NCBI GenBank assembly: GCA_903873295.1
Contig: CAIQNV010000088.1
Coordinates: 1-49,340 of the forward strand
Origin: an uncultured Elusimicrobia bacterium
GTDB lineage: Bacteria; Elusimicrobiota; Elusimicrobia; Elusimicrobiales; UBA9959
Length of the DNA: 49,340 nt
Reading direction: 5' to 3'
In this document: positions 16,632 through 26,175 of the stretch, piece by piece
Numbering within the stretch: the stretch's first letter is position 1
Layout: each line of letters opens with the position of its first letter
Notes under the pieces: model-generated
Seen by the model: the letters and a program-made list of their open reading frames with translations, nothing else
What the model was told of the DNA's origin: nothing
Databases searched by the model: none
Position numbers and translations under genes: made by a program

Positions 16632-18344
16632 ATGAGCAAAAAAATCAGGTTCCCCGCTATCCTTGCCGCCGCCGCGCTGGCCTTCCATCTTTTCGCGGGG
16701 TTTTCTTTTATCCGCTCCGCCGCGGCCACCTACGACGAGCCTGTCCATCTCTCCAGCGGCTATTCCTACCTTTATACCGGGCGCTACGTGATGAATATCA
16801 TGGACCACCCGCCCTTTTCCGAGATGCTCTCGGCCCTGCCGCTGCTGGCGCTGAAGCCACTGGCTTTTGCCGGCCACCCGTATTTCGCGGATTTCATGCC
16901 CTACCATTACGGCGATCTTTTTCTTTATCAGAATTCAATTTCGCCGGAGCGCCTGCTTAATACCGCGCGCGTTTTTACTTTCGTGAGCTGGACGGCGCTG
17001 TTCGCCTGGTTCATCTGGCTTTTCGCTTCGCGCCTGGAATCAGCGGCGGCCGCCGCGCTCAGCCTGGCCATTTTCTGTTTCATGCCGGTTTTCATCTCGA
17101 ACGACGCGCTTATAAGCACGGACGCCGCCGCGGCTGTGTTTTATTTCGGCTCTTTTGCGCTGGGCTGGCTTTTTACTTCGCAGAAAACGGCCGGGGAGGA
17201 GGGAAAACGCGCCCTGAAAACCGAAGCCGGCGGCGGCGGGCTGCGGCTCCGGGCGGCGCTGGCGGGCGCGGTTTCCGGCCTGGCGCTGGTTTCCAAGTTC
17301 AGCATGTTCATCGTCCCGCCTATGGTGGCGGCCTTCTGGATAGCGGACAATCTGCTCCGGCCCCGGTTGAAGTTCTCAAAGCTGGCGGGCTATCTTCTGC
17401 TTTACTTCGCCGCCTGCCTGCTGGTGGTGGCGCTTGTCTACAGGTTCAACCTGGCCCTTTACTGGGACGGCCTGTCCGCCACCCTGAGCCGGCTGGATAA
17501 CGGCCGCTCGTCTTTTGTTATGGGCCGCTACACGCTTAAGGGCGTATGGTGGTATTTCCCGGCCGCGCTGGCCGTTAAAACCCCGCTCCTGGCCCTGCTC
17601 GGCGCGCTGGGGGGGCTGTGGCTGGTCTTCAGGAATTTCCGCAGGGATTATTTGTGGCTTATCCTTCCGCCCGCTGTTTTTTTCGCGGTCTCGCTGACGG
17701 CCAAGGTGCAGATAGGCTACCGGCATATAATGCCGGTGATGCCTTTTGTCGCCGTGCTGGCCGGCCTGGCGCTGGCCCGCCTGCTTGAGCTGAAAAAGGG
17801 CGCCTGGCTCGCGGCCGCCCTGCTCGCGCTTAACGCCGCGTCGGTCGCGCGCGCGCATCCGCATTATCTCGCGTATTTTAACGAGCCGGCCGGCGGGCCC
17901 TCCGGCGGCTACAAGCTTTTCGTGGATTCCAATCTCGACTGGGGCCAGGAGGTGAAGGGGCTGGCCGACTATTTGAAAAGCAGAGGTAACCCGCCGGTGA
18001 TCTTCTCCTACTTCGGGACGGCGAGGCCGGAAAGCCGCGGCATTGATTATCTTCCCCTGGGCATTATATCCAACGTTGAAATGAAAGGGAGCGGGGCGCA
18101 GGTCTGCGGCATGAAGGAGATCCTGCTGGCGGTTTCGGCCACCAATCTGCAGGGCACCTATTACCCCGACAAAGGAACCTTTTCCTGGCTGAAGGCCCGC
18201 GAGCCTGTTTTTACGGCGGGCTATTCAATTTTTGTGTATAATCTTTCTTCAGACAAGGATGGGCTTGGAAAACTGGCCGCCCTCTTCGACCGGGAAGGCC
18301 GCAACTCCGAGGCGGACTGCCTCTACGCGCGCGCCGGCAAATAA
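16632..18344 (+). CDS. GT-C family membrane glycosyltransferase (PMT/ArnT-like)
   Basis: A 570-residue polytopic protein with roughly ten transmembrane helices. The first external loop holds TYDEPVHL (Asp35-Glu36) and MDHPPF (Asp58-His59), the acidic and His-Pro-Pro motifs of GT39/GT83-like lipid-phosphate-sugar-dependent glycosyltransferases. A soluble C-terminal domain with DSNLDWGQ and SYFGTARPES follows. It probably moves a sugar from a polyprenyl-phosphate carrier to a lipid or protein on the outer face of the inner membrane; donor and acceptor are unknown. A TPR protein gene follows after 18 bases and may work with it. Confidence 0.82.
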   Translation: MSKKIRFPAILAAAALAFHLFAGFSFIRSAAATYDEPVHLSSGYSYLYTGRYVMNIMDHPPFSEMLSALPLLALKPLAFAGHPYFADFMPYHYGDLFLYQNSISPERLLNTARVFTFVSWTALFAWFIWLFASRLESAAAAALSLAIFCFMPVFISNDALISTDAAAAVFYFGSFALGWLFTSQKTAGEEGKRALKTEAGGGGLRLRAALAGAVSGLALVSKFSMFIVPPMVAAFWIADNLLRPRLKFSKLAGYLLLYFAACLLVVALVYRFNLALYWDGLSATLSRLDNGRSSFVMGRYTLKGVWWYFPAALAVKTPLLALLGALGGLWLVFRNFRRDYLWLILPPAVFFAVSLTAKVQIGYRHIMPVMPFVAVLAGLALARLLELKKGAWLAAALLALNAASVARAHPHYLAYFNEPAGGPSGGYKLFVDSNLDWGQEVKGLADYLKSRGNPPVIFSYFGTARPESRGIDYLPLGIISNVEMKGSGAQVCGMKEILLAVSATNLQGTYYPDKGTFSWLKAREPVFTAGYSIFVYNLSSDKDGLGKLAALFDREGRNSEADCLYARAGK

Positions 18345-18362
18345 AGCGGGTATCTTAAACAG

Positions 18363-19163
18363 ATGAACAGAAGAATAATATCGGGAGTTATCATTCTCGC
18401 CGCGGCGGGGATGATCTATACCGCTTCCAGCCTTTTTACGAGCTACAAGAAGAAAAGCTGTCTGGAAAAAGAAGGCTCGCGGGCGATAGAGGCCTGTACA
18501 TATATTATAAGCGGACGCGCGTCCGGTTCCAAGGGAAGGTATCTGGTCAGAAGGGCGGAGCTTCTGGAAAAAGAGAAGAGATGGGACGAGCTCCTCTCAG
18601 ACCTTAACGCGATAGTCGCTTTAAAAGGCTCGGAGCAGGCCCGGCCCGAATGGGTGCTCGCCGCCTATGAAGCGCTGGGTAAAATTTACGCGAAAAGAGG
18701 CAATACCGCTGAAGTGAAGAAATACCTTGAGCTCGCCACGCTGAGCGGCAGCAAAGACCTGGAAATTTATGTTTCCCTGGCCGAGGCTTATATCGAGGAT
18801 AAAAAATTCCAGGAGGCTTTAAGCCTGCTTGAGATCGCCGGCGGCCTTGGCAAGGCAAAAAAACATCCGTATTACAACGCGCTGGCCTACTCCTATGAGG
18901 GGCTTAGTGATTCTAATAAGGCCTACGATGCCTTAAAGACCGGCCTTAGCGTTCCCGCTCCGCGCCCCGTCCTCGCCGCAACCTCAAAGCACCTTGGCCT
19001 TGTCTGCTTCGACCTGCAGCGGTACAGAGAAGCCGAAATGTACCTGGGTTACACTCTCAGGGTCGGGCTGGACTGCCCCGAGTGCGTCCTGCTGCTGACT
19101 ACCATACGCGGAGCCCTCGAGCCGCCCGAGCCCGTCAGCCGGCCTAAAAAGACCCGCAAGTAG
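18363..19163 (+). CDS. Membrane-anchored TPR-repeat protein
   Basis: A 266-residue protein with one N-terminal transmembrane helix (~5-26) and a mostly helical remainder. Several tetratricopeptide-like helix pairs can be seen, for example WVLAAYEALGKIYAKRG (~95-111), EIYVSLAEAYIEDKKFQEAL (~134-153), and the pair around NALAYSYEGLSDSNKAYDAL. TPR arrays bind protein partners. Two cysteines (CPEC) near the C-terminus may be structural. It directly follows the glycosyltransferase, so a scaffolding role in the same envelope process is plausible but unproven. Confidence 0.75.
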   Translation: MNRRIISGVIILAAAGMIYTASSLFTSYKKKSCLEKEGSRAIEACTYIISGRASGSKGRYLVRRAELLEKEKRWDELLSDLNAIVALKGSEQARPEWVLAAYEALGKIYAKRGNTAEVKKYLELATLSGSKDLEIYVSLAEAYIEDKKFQEALSLLEIAGGLGKAKKHPYYNALAYSYEGLSDSNKAYDALKTGLSVPAPRPVLAATSKHLGLVCFDLQRYREAEMYLGYTLRVGLDCPECVLLLTTIRGALEPPEPVSRPKKTRK

Positions 19164-19183
19164 CCGCGCTTAGGAGCCCTCCG

Positions 19184-19222
19184 ACATTTTCATTCTAAAA
19201 TATATATTTTCAAATGAAATGT
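19184..19222. other. AT-rich extended palindrome, possible terminator
   Basis: ACATTTTCATT (19184-19194) pairs with AATGAAATGT (19213-19222) with one bulge, and AAAATATATATTTT (19197-19210) is a perfect 14-base palindrome inside it. Next to it, TTTTAGACTAAAA (19233-19245) is another palindrome between two GGCCGGTTT copies. It follows the TPR gene by 20 bases and could end transcription. The rest of the 253-base gap to the TolC-like gene shows no ORF and no convincing promoter. Confidence 0.45.
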
Positions 19223-19416
19223 TCAGGCCGGTTTTAGACTAAAAGGCCGGTTTATGCCCGCCAAAACAGCTAAAAGCGGAGTTTTCCTTCCTGGCATAAT
19301 AATTTCTCTGTTGCCGGCAAGCGGCTATATTTACCGCGATTCGGCTTATATTGTAAACTTTATTTATAGCCAACATCCCCGGCAGCGGCTTAACTGTCTT
19401 CGTCCGATTGGCAAAT

Positions 19417-20724
19417 ATGAAAAATAAAACTATTCTCCGGCTTTGCGCGGCAGCGCTGCTTTCGGCGGCGCCGTCCGCCCGGGTTTCAGCGGAGCCTTTT
19501 ACCCCTAAAGCCTATATTAAGACGGTCTTTGACGCGTCCCTCTCGCTGCGCAAGGCCGAGGAGAGCTTTAAACAGGCGGAGAATTCCTATAAAGCCGCGG
19601 TTCTGGACGCGGCCCTTCCGTCTTTTTCCTTCAGTATGTCCGATAGCTTTTACGACGACCAGGACAGGAGTCTGCGCCTTAAACAGGCAGAGGTCTCCTC
19701 CAGCCTGTCCGCCTCCTGGAACCTTTACGATTCGGCCTCCAGCCCGGTGCGCAGGATAAAAATAGCCAGGCTGGATTATGAGTCGGCCCGGCTTTCCCTG
19801 TTGATCGCCAGGCAAAACGAGGCCGTGAAGGCGCTTAACCGGTTTTACGCGCTTTATTCCGCGCAGCGGCGCATAGGCACGGCCCAGATAAATCTGGCCT
19901 CGCGCGAGCGCCAGTACAAGGACACTAACGAGCAGTTCGAATCCGGCACCAGGAGCCGCATCGAGGTGACGCAGAGCGAGGGCGACAAGCTGCAGAGCGA
20001 GCTCGCGCTGGCGCAGGCGGAGACGGCGGAGCGCAAGGCGCTGATGGCCTTTAATGAGCTTATCAACGCCGAGCCGGAAGTCCAGCAGGCGGTGGAGGTA
20101 AGTACGCTGCCGGCGGACATAAAACTGCCACTGCCCAAAGAGGATGCCGCGAAAGCGCTGGAAAACAACTTCAGCCTGCGCGGGCAGAAGCTCTCTCTGG
20201 AAAAAACCAGGCTTTCCAGCCGCTCCGGCATCCTCGCAAATTATCCCCGGCTTAAGCTGGACGCGGCCTGGCGGAAGACGGCGCTGGGGATACTCGGCAC
20301 GCAGGGCGGCTCCGGGAACGGCAACCCCGCCTACGGCCTTGGCGCTTCCTTAAGTTTTCCCTTTGGCTTCCTGGGCGTTCAGAATTCCCTCGAAACAAGC
20401 GTTCTCGAGGCGGAGCTCAGGTCCGCCGAGCTGGAGATAGCAAATTCGGCGCGCGCGCTTAAAACGAGCGTGCTGTCGGCGCAGAAAGATATCGAGCTGC
20501 AGGTAAAATCCCGTCAGCTGCTGGAATTTCAGGTGAAGGCTCAGAAGGATACCATGGATAACCTGCTTACGGAATACTCTCTGGGCGGAGCGTCTTTCCT
20601 CCAGCTGGACAGCTCGCAAACCAAGCTCCTGGATTCCAGCAACAGCCAGATCACCGCGGTGACCGACCTGGACCTGGCGCTGGCCGACTACAAGGCGCTG
20701 CTGGGCGAGAAAATCTGGGAGTAA
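19417..20724 (+). CDS. TolC-family outer membrane efflux protein
   Basis: A 435-residue outer membrane channel protein. ATG 19417 begins a signal peptide (MKNKTILRLCAAALL...) with a probable cut after RVSA; the in-frame TTG at 19408 is less likely, and no strong ribosome-binding site is visible for either. Long amphipathic coiled-coil helices typical of the two OEP repeats are visible at about 35-75, 130-205, 250-270 and 320-430. It should form the trimeric exit duct for the HlyD/MacB-like inner-membrane pump encoded immediately downstream. Confidence 0.88.
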   Translation: MKNKTILRLCAAALLSAAPSARVSAEPFTPKAYIKTVFDASLSLRKAEESFKQAENSYKAAVLDAALPSFSFSMSDSFYDDQDRSLRLKQAEVSSSLSASWNLYDSASSPVRRIKIARLDYESARLSLLIARQNEAVKALNRFYALYSAQRRIGTAQINLASRERQYKDTNEQFESGTRSRIEVTQSEGDKLQSELALAQAETAERKALMAFNELINAEPEVQQAVEVSTLPADIKLPLPKEDAAKALENNFSLRGQKLSLEKTRLSSRSGILANYPRLKLDAAWRKTALGILGTQGGSGNGNPAYGLGASLSFPFGFLGVQNSLETSVLEAELRSAELEIANSARALKTSVLSAQKDIELQVKSRQLLEFQVKAQKDTMDNLLTEYSLGGASFLQLDSSQTKLLDSSNSQITAVTDLDLALADYKALLGEKIWE

Positions 20725-20738
20725 CAGGATAATATACC

Positions 20739-21659
20739 ATGAAAAAAATCGTTAAACCCGCTCTGTGGCTCGTGGTGCTGGCGCTTTTGAGCGCGCTGGG
20801 TTTTGCCGGCTATACGCGCTATAAAAAGATGCTGCTGCGCGAGGATCTTTCGGATTTTATAAGGACGGTCAGCAAAGGCGACCTCAAGCTGGACATGCAG
20901 GAGTCGGGCGAACTGGTATCGCGCGACACGGTGGATATTTTTCCGCCCAGCAAGGGCTTTATCGTCGAGATAATAAAGAAAGAGGGCGAGTACGCGGAGA
21001 AGAACGAGAGGATCATGATGTTCAAGGGCGGCGAGCGCATAGATTCCACCCAGTACGTCCCGGTCACGATAGTCGCGCCGCGCGCCGGCCTGCTGACCCG
21101 CTGCGTAAGCACCAGGGGCGGCAGCGACGCCGAAGTGCGCGAGGGCAAGCGCGTGGACAGTTCCGCCTCCTGCGTGGCCCGCGTAGTGGATATGAACATG
21201 CTGGCGGTAAACCTGCAGATCAGCGAGATAGACATCTTCAAGCTCAAGCTGGGCATGCCGGTCTCCATCACCTTCACCTCCATTCCCGGCGAGAAATTCT
21301 CCGGCAAGATCGACGTGATAGCGCCCATGGCCGAGAGCAAGTCGAGCAACTGGGGGGGCGGCGGCACCAAAGTTTTCCGCGTCGTCATAAACATAGACAA
21401 GCCCAGCCAGAAGATGCGCGTAGGGATGAGCGCGGTGGTCACGGCCAATATGAAGGCGAAAAAAAACGTGCTGAAGGCCCCCATAGAGGCGCTTTTTCAG
21501 GAGGGCCTCAACCATTATGTCTACCGTCAGCTCCAGGGCTACGAAGCCGAGAAGCTGCAGGTGTTCCCCGGCCTGCGGTCGGAGGCCGAGGTGGAGCTGG
21601 CCGGCCCCCTCAAGCCCGGCGACAAGCTGTTTACCGCGGCGCCGGAGAGTCTTAAATGA
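20739..21659 (+). CDS. HlyD/MacA-type periplasmic adaptor
   Basis: A 306-residue membrane fusion protein with an N-terminal transmembrane anchor (~5-24). A first biotinyl-lipoyl half (VDIFPPSKGFIVEIIKKEG, ~65-83) is followed, after only a short stretch, by a second half (VTIVAPRAGLLTRCV) and then b-barrel and membrane-proximal domains. The a-helical hairpin normally found between the lipoyl halves is very short, unlike classical MacA. It should link the MacB-like pump with the TolC-like channel. Its stop overlaps the ATPase start (ATGA). Confidence 0.87.
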   Translation: MKKIVKPALWLVVLALLSALGFAGYTRYKKMLLREDLSDFIRTVSKGDLKLDMQESGELVSRDTVDIFPPSKGFIVEIIKKEGEYAEKNERIMMFKGGERIDSTQYVPVTIVAPRAGLLTRCVSTRGGSDAEVREGKRVDSSASCVARVVDMNMLAVNLQISEIDIFKLKLGMPVSITFTSIPGEKFSGKIDVIAPMAESKSSNWGGGGTKVFRVVINIDKPSQKMRVGMSAVVTANMKAKKNVLKAPIEALFQEGLNHYVYRQLQGYEAEKLQVFPGLRSEAEVELAGPLKPGDKLFTAAPESLK

Positions 21660-22321
21660 GCATAAGCTGCTTTGAGCTTACCAAAGTTTACGACGGAGGC
21701 AAGGCCGGGTGGCCGGCCCTGCGCGGGCTTTCCTTTGAAATAAAAATGGGGGAGTTCGTAGCCGTTACCGGGCCTTCCGGCTGCGGCAAGTCCACGCTGC
21801 TCAATATAATCGGTCTCCTGGACGAGCCCACCGGCGGCAGATACGCCCTTAACGGGCGCGATGTGCTTACGCTTTCCGACCGGGAGCGCTCCGACACGCG
21901 CCGCGACGAGATAGGCTTTATTTTCCAGTCTTTTCACCTGTTGAACAGGCTTTCTTCGGTAGAGAACGTCGGCCTCCCTCTGATGTATGCGGGGGCGGAC
22001 GGCGCCGAGAGGAAGGAGCGCGCCGTAGCTCTTCTGCGCAAGGTGGGGCTGCACGGAAAGGAAAAGAAGATCCCGCTGGAGCTCTCCGGCGGCGAGCGGC
22101 AGCGCGTGGCCATAGCCCGGGCGCTGGCGAATTCCCCGAAGCTCATACTGGCCGACGAGCCTACCGGCAACCTGGATTCCGCCTCCAGTAAAGAAATAAT
22201 GCAGCTGCTGGTCGACCTTAACGCGGAGGGCATTACCGTGATCATGGTGACCCACGATAAAGAGCTGGCCGCGCGGGCCGGGCGCAATATCAGGATGCGT
22301 GACGGGAGGATCGAACAATGA
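21656..22321 (+). CDS. MacB/LolD-type ABC transporter ATPase
   Basis: A 221-residue cytoplasmic ABC ATPase. Walker A is GPSGCGKST (~39-47), the Q-loop is IFQSFHLLNRL, the signature is LSGGERQRVAIARAL and Walker B is LILADEPTGNLDS, all of the MacB/LolD/FtsE class. It is split from its permease, which follows with a 4-base ATGA overlap. In MacB systems ATP hydrolysis drives a mechanical transmission motion that expels periplasmic substrate through the TolC channel. Confidence 0.94.
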   Translation: MSISCFELTKVYDGGKAGWPALRGLSFEIKMGEFVAVTGPSGCGKSTLLNIIGLLDEPTGGRYALNGRDVLTLSDRERSDTRRDEIGFIFQSFHLLNRLSSVENVGLPLMYAGADGAERKERAVALLRKVGLHGKEKKIPLELSGGERQRVAIARALANSPKLILADEPTGNLDSASSKEIMQLLVDLNAEGITVIMVTHDKELAARAGRNIRMRDGRIEQ

Positions 22322-23613
22322 GAGCCCTCTTTAACGCCGTTAAAACGGGCTTCACCGAGATCTGGGCGCACAAGACGCGCTCGGTGCTAAGTTTCCTCGC
22401 TATCGCGGCGGGGTCGGTGGTTTTTATAGACGCCTTTTCCGCCATCTTCGCCACCTATGAGCGGATCGAGAAGCAGAAGGAAGTTTCAGGTATGGCCAGG
22501 CTGAAGATCTCCCAGAATTACAGCCAGACCTACTCTTCCCCGGACGATTATGTGCCGCCGCCGGTGATCACCTACGAGGACGTGCTGAGGCTGCGCGAGA
22601 AACTGCCCGGCTTTTATATGGTCTCGCCGGAGGGCCGCGACTGGCGCAACGTGCTGGAATACGGCGAGCACCGCGTGACCACCAGCGTGATGGGCGTGAC
22701 GCCGGAATGGACCAAGCGGGATTTCATCTACAAGCTCAGAGGCCGCTTCCTGGACTGGCATGACGTGGAAAATAAGCTGAGGGTCTGCGTGCTGGTGAAA
22801 AAGGCGGCCCCTCCGCCCGGCAACAGCTTCAATAAGAGCATGATGAAAAAATATAATTTTACCGGCGGCTTCGACACGCTGGTGGCCCATAACGACCTGC
22901 TCGGGAAGACGGTCAGTATAGACGGCTTCACCTTCACGGTCATCGGGATACTGGAGGAGCTGCCGTATTCCAGGCGCCCGGAGACGATGACGGGCTATTC
23001 CCAGGAGTATAAAGTGCTGGCGCCCGTCACCACGCTGATCCATTATAATTTCATTGGTTCCTACCAGACCCTCGACGTAAGCATAGACACCGGCAGCGAG
23101 CAGAATTTCGAGGAGTCGCTCAGGAAGATCAATAACTTCTTAAAGATACGCTTCGGCGACGGGGACTTTTTTATAGTGGAGAACCAGCTGGAGCTTATCC
23201 GGGAGCGGATAGCCGCCAGCATGAAATCGGCCCTGGTCACGATCTCGCTGGGGATGCTGGCTTTCCTCGCCGGGGGCATCGGCATAATGAACGTCACGCT
23301 GGCGACCGTATTCGCGCGCACCAGGGAGATAGGCGTGCGCCGCGCCATAGGCGCCAGCCGGCGGGATATAATGCTGCAGTTCATAGTCGAGGCCGTCATG
23401 CTGGGGCTTATCGGCGGCGTGCTGGGCTCCGCCCTCGGCTACCTGTGGGGCGTCCCGGTTAAAGTTATGCTGGGCATGGGCGGCAGCCCGATAAAAGCCT
23501 GGATGCCTTTAGTCTCGGTTTTGATAGCAGCGTTCACGGCGTTCGTTTTCGCCATTTACCCGGCCTGGGTGGCCGCCGGCCTAAAGCCCGCCGACGCGCT
23601 GCGGGCCGAATGA
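22318..23613 (+). CDS. MacB-like FtsX-family ABC permease
   Basis: A 431-residue inner-membrane protein with an N-terminal helix (~20-42), a large periplasmic MacB core domain (~45-295) and three C-terminal helices making up the FtsX domain (~305-425). The TREIGVRRAIGASRRDIMLQF motif region after the second helix is typical of MacB/LolC coupling segments. With the separate ATPase it forms a tripartite exporter. The substrate could be a lipid, lipopeptide, antibiotic or small protein; nothing in the sequence decides this. Confidence 0.93.
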   Translation: MRALFNAVKTGFTEIWAHKTRSVLSFLAIAAGSVVFIDAFSAIFATYERIEKQKEVSGMARLKISQNYSQTYSSPDDYVPPPVITYEDVLRLREKLPGFYMVSPEGRDWRNVLEYGEHRVTTSVMGVTPEWTKRDFIYKLRGRFLDWHDVENKLRVCVLVKKAAPPPGNSFNKSMMKKYNFTGGFDTLVAHNDLLGKTVSIDGFTFTVIGILEELPYSRRPETMTGYSQEYKVLAPVTTLIHYNFIGSYQTLDVSIDTGSEQNFEESLRKINNFLKIRFGDGDFFIVENQLELIRERIAASMKSALVTISLGMLAFLAGGIGIMNVTLATVFARTREIGVRRAIGASRRDIMLQFIVEAVMLGLIGGVLGSALGYLWGVPVKVMLGMGGSPIKAWMPLVSVLIAAFTAFVFAIYPAWVAAGLKPADALRAE

Positions 23614-24332
23614 GCGGGCGGATTCCCATTATGAGATTTAAACAGCTCCTTCTCGCGGTTTCGGCCGCTGTCCTTTTGTCCGGCTGCGGGGAGGCAAAAC
23701 TTTACCTGTCCCAGCTTGTCGGGCCTGATCATTACTATATAGCTGCGGCGCAGCCGGTTGCGGCGGTGCCCGCTCCGCCGGAGCCGGGCTCTCCTGAAGA
23801 CAAGAAAGATCTCGAGACGCTGCTGGACTGGCAGGCCAGGCGCACTGAAGCGGATTGCGGCAGGGCCAAAGAGCAGTCCCGGGCCGATTATAATGAATTT
23901 TTCGGGGATATTTCTCCTTTCCCCGACCCGCTGCCTCCGGAGGCGTCTAAAATACTTTTCCGGGTTTATTATGACGGCGCTAAAACGGTCGCAGCGGCCA
24001 AGAAGCGCTTCCCCCGCAAGCGGCCCTTCCGCCGGAATAAGGCGCTCGAGCCCTGCCTGGGGCGGATAGCTGGCCTTTCCTATCCCAGCGGCCATGCGAC
24101 GGTGACGCGGCTTTTCGCCCTGCTCTTCTCCGATCTGGTCCCGGCTAAGCGGGGGACTTTCCTGGCCCGGGCGGATGAGGCCGCGCTTAACCGCGTAATA
24201 GGAGGGGTGCATCACCCGTCAGATATAGAGGCGGGCAAACTGCTGGGCGACGCCATCTATGCGGGGCTTTTAAAAGAGCCGTCTTTCCGCGCCGATCTTG
24301 AGAAACTCAGGTCCCTGCTGAAGCCGCAATAA
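23610..24332 (+). CDS. PAP2-family phosphatase lipoprotein
   Basis: A 240-residue exported acid phosphatase-like protein. The start at 23610 overlaps the permease stop; an alternative ATG at 23631 gives a tighter signal peptide. LLSGC is a lipobox, so it is probably lipidated. The three PAP2 motifs are present: KRPFRR with an upstream lysine, YPSGHAT, and NRVIGGVHHPSDI where the usual SR is NR, with catalytic His before PSD. Members remove phosphate from phosphomonoesters or lipid phosphates. Its place as last gene of the export operon is unusual and suggests a link to a phosphorylated or lipid substrate. A terminator follows. Confidence 0.85.
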   Translation: MSGRIPIMRFKQLLLAVSAAVLLSGCGEAKLYLSQLVGPDHYYIAAAQPVAAVPAPPEPGSPEDKKDLETLLDWQARRTEADCGRAKEQSRADYNEFFGDISPFPDPLPPEASKILFRVYYDGAKTVAAAKKRFPRKRPFRRNKALEPCLGRIAGLSYPSGHATVTRLFALLFSDLVPAKRGTFLARADEAALNRVIGGVHHPSDIEAGKLLGDAIYAGLLKEPSFRADLEKLRSLLKPQ

Positions 24333-24345
24333 AGCCGGGAAATTG

Positions 24346-24377
24346 AAAAGGCCGGGATTGCTCCCGGCCTTTTTTTA
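24346..24377. terminator. Bidirectional rho-independent terminator
   Basis: AAAAGGCCGGGA (24346-24357) and TCCCGGCCTTTT (24362-24373) make a perfect 12-pair stem with a TTGC loop, followed by more T. It separates the plus-strand exporter operon from the convergent minus-strand oxidative stress operon. Confidence 0.92.
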
Positions 24378-24392
24378 ATGCCGCTCCGTATT

Positions 24393-24554
24393 TTAATTCT
24401 CGACTTCGAACTCCTCTTTGCCGGCGCCGCAGACCGGGCAGACCCAGGTGGCCGGCAGTTTTTCGAAGGCGGTGCCGGGGGGGATATTATTGTCGGGGTC
24501 GCCCACGGCGGGATCGTAGATGTAGCCGCAAAGCTTGCATACGTATTTTTTCAT
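24393..24554 (-). CDS. Rubredoxin
   Basis: A 53-residue one-iron electron carrier. The translated minus strand begins [15 protein letters not shown] and ends in [17 protein letters not shown]. The two CxxCG knuckles (Cys6/Cys9 and Cys39/Cys42) bind the iron, and the aromatic residues Tyr4, Tyr11, Tyr13, Phe30 and Trp37 match the rubredoxin core. An AAGGAG site lies eight bases upstream. It is the last gene of a four-gene operon, where it should donate electrons to superoxide reductase and rubrerythrin. Confidence 0.97.
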   Translation of the reverse strand: MKKYVCKLCGYIYDPAVGDPDNNIPPGTAFEKLPATWVCPVCGAGKEEFEVEN

Positions 24555-24569
24555 TTTTTTCTCCTTGGT

Positions 24570-24950
24570 TTAAGCTTTCCACAATCCATGCAGATTGCAG
24601 TATTCCCGCGCTTCTAAAGTCTTGGGGGTAAAGCAGACGCAGAAGGTGGCTTCCGCCGGCTGGCCGGGCTTCAGGAATTCCCTGAACACCTTCCCGTCGG
24701 CCACGAGCTCGATCCATTCTATGAAATGTTTCTCTTCCATCGGGTGCGGGATCGAGCCTATCCTGACCTTTATTCCTTTCTCTGTTTTTTCTATAACGGG
24801 GATGTGCTTTTCTTTTGCCGCGTCCGTGGTGTTCTCAAAAAGCTGCCGCATATCCGAGCCGCAGCAGATAATTACACCCGGCCCGCCATGCAGCACTTCT
24901 ACAATATTGCCGCAGGCGTCGCATTTATAAATTTCGCTTTTTTCAGCCAT
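24570..24950 (-). CDS. dfx: Desulfoferrodoxin (2Fe superoxide reductase)
   Basis: Reduces superoxide to hydrogen peroxide without making oxygen, a typical anaerobe defence. The 126-residue protein keeps both iron sites. Center I ligands are Cys10, Cys13, Cys29 and Cys30; Center II ligands are His49, His69, His75, Cys118 and His121. The conserved Glu47-Lys48 pair that assists catalysis is also present. It sits between the thiol peroxidase and rubredoxin genes with gaps of 25 and 15 bases, so the peroxide product and the electron supply are both covered by neighbours. Confidence 0.97.
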   Translation of the reverse strand: MAEKSEIYKCDACGNIVEVLHGGPGVIICCGSDMRQLFENTTDAAKEKHIPVIEKTEKGIKVRIGSIPHPMEEKHFIEWIELVADGKVFREFLKPGQPAEATFCVCFTPKTLEAREYCNLHGLWKA

Positions 24951-24975
24951 AATGTTCTCTCCTTAATATTAATTT

Positions 24976-25524
<549 letters not shown>

Positions 25525-25540
25525 AAGTCCTTTGTGTCGA

Positions 25541-26113
25541 TCACCAGTTCTCGGCCAGCACTTCAAAATAGGCTTTGGGGTGGGCGCAAGCCGGGCAGTT
25601 CTCCGGGGCCGCTTCGCCTTCGTGAGTGTAGCCGCAGTTGATGCAGCGCCAGACGGTCTTCTTGTCCTTCCTGAAAACCTTCCCGTCTTCCAGGTTCTTA
25701 AGGAAGCCGCGGTAGCGCCGCTCGTGCTGCTTCTCGGCCGCGGAGATAGCTTCAAAAGTTTTCGCCACGGGCTCAAAGCCCTCTTCGCGGGCGACCCTGG
25801 CGAACTCGGGATACATGCTGCCCCATTCGTGGTTCTCGCCGTCGGCGGAAGCCTTAAGGTTGGCCTTAGTATCTGCAACCCTGCCTGCCGGGAAAGTGGC
25901 GGTTATGGTCAGGTCGCCTCCCTCCAGGAAACTGAAGAAGCGCTTGGCGTGCTCCTTTTCCTGGCCGGCGGTTTCCTCGAAAGCCAGGCTAACCTGAAAG
26001 TAGCCTTCCTTCCTGGCGGCGCTGGCGAAATAAGTGTAGCGGTTCCTGGCCTGCGATTCTCCCGCGAAGGCGGCGAGCAGGTTCTTTTCTGTTTTAGAGC
26101 CTTTAAGGTTCAT
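25541..26113 (-). CDS. Rubrerythrin
   Basis: A peroxide-reducing di-iron protein of 190 residues. ATG 26113 follows AAGGAGG by six bases; an ATG 36 bases further up lacks support. The four-helix domain contains the ExxH-type ligand motifs (AFAGESQARNRY, AGQEKEHAKRF, AREEGF, AAEKQHERRY), and the C-terminus has a rubredoxin-like iron site (CINCGYTHEG...CPAC). It is the first gene of the rubrerythrin-tpx-dfx-rubredoxin operon. Confidence 0.96.
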   Translation of the reverse strand: MNLKGSKTEKNLLAAFAGESQARNRYTYFASAARKEGYFQVSLAFEETAGQEKEHAKRFFSFLEGGDLTITATFPAGRVADTKANLKASADGENHEWGSMYPEFARVAREEGFEPVAKTFEAISAAEKQHERRYRGFLKNLEDGKVFRKDKKTVWRCINCGYTHEGEAAPENCPACAHPKAYFEVLAENW

Positions 26114-26175
26114 CTGTTCCTCCTTAATTTTAACTTGCGGTTTCCCCAAAGCGATTAAACTATTTTACTACAAAA

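Noticed and set aside
25525-25878. Upstream extension of the thiol peroxidase frame by 118 codons
   Set aside because: It lies within rubrerythrin in another frame and has no homology; the peroxidase start at 25524 is supported by a ribosome-binding site.
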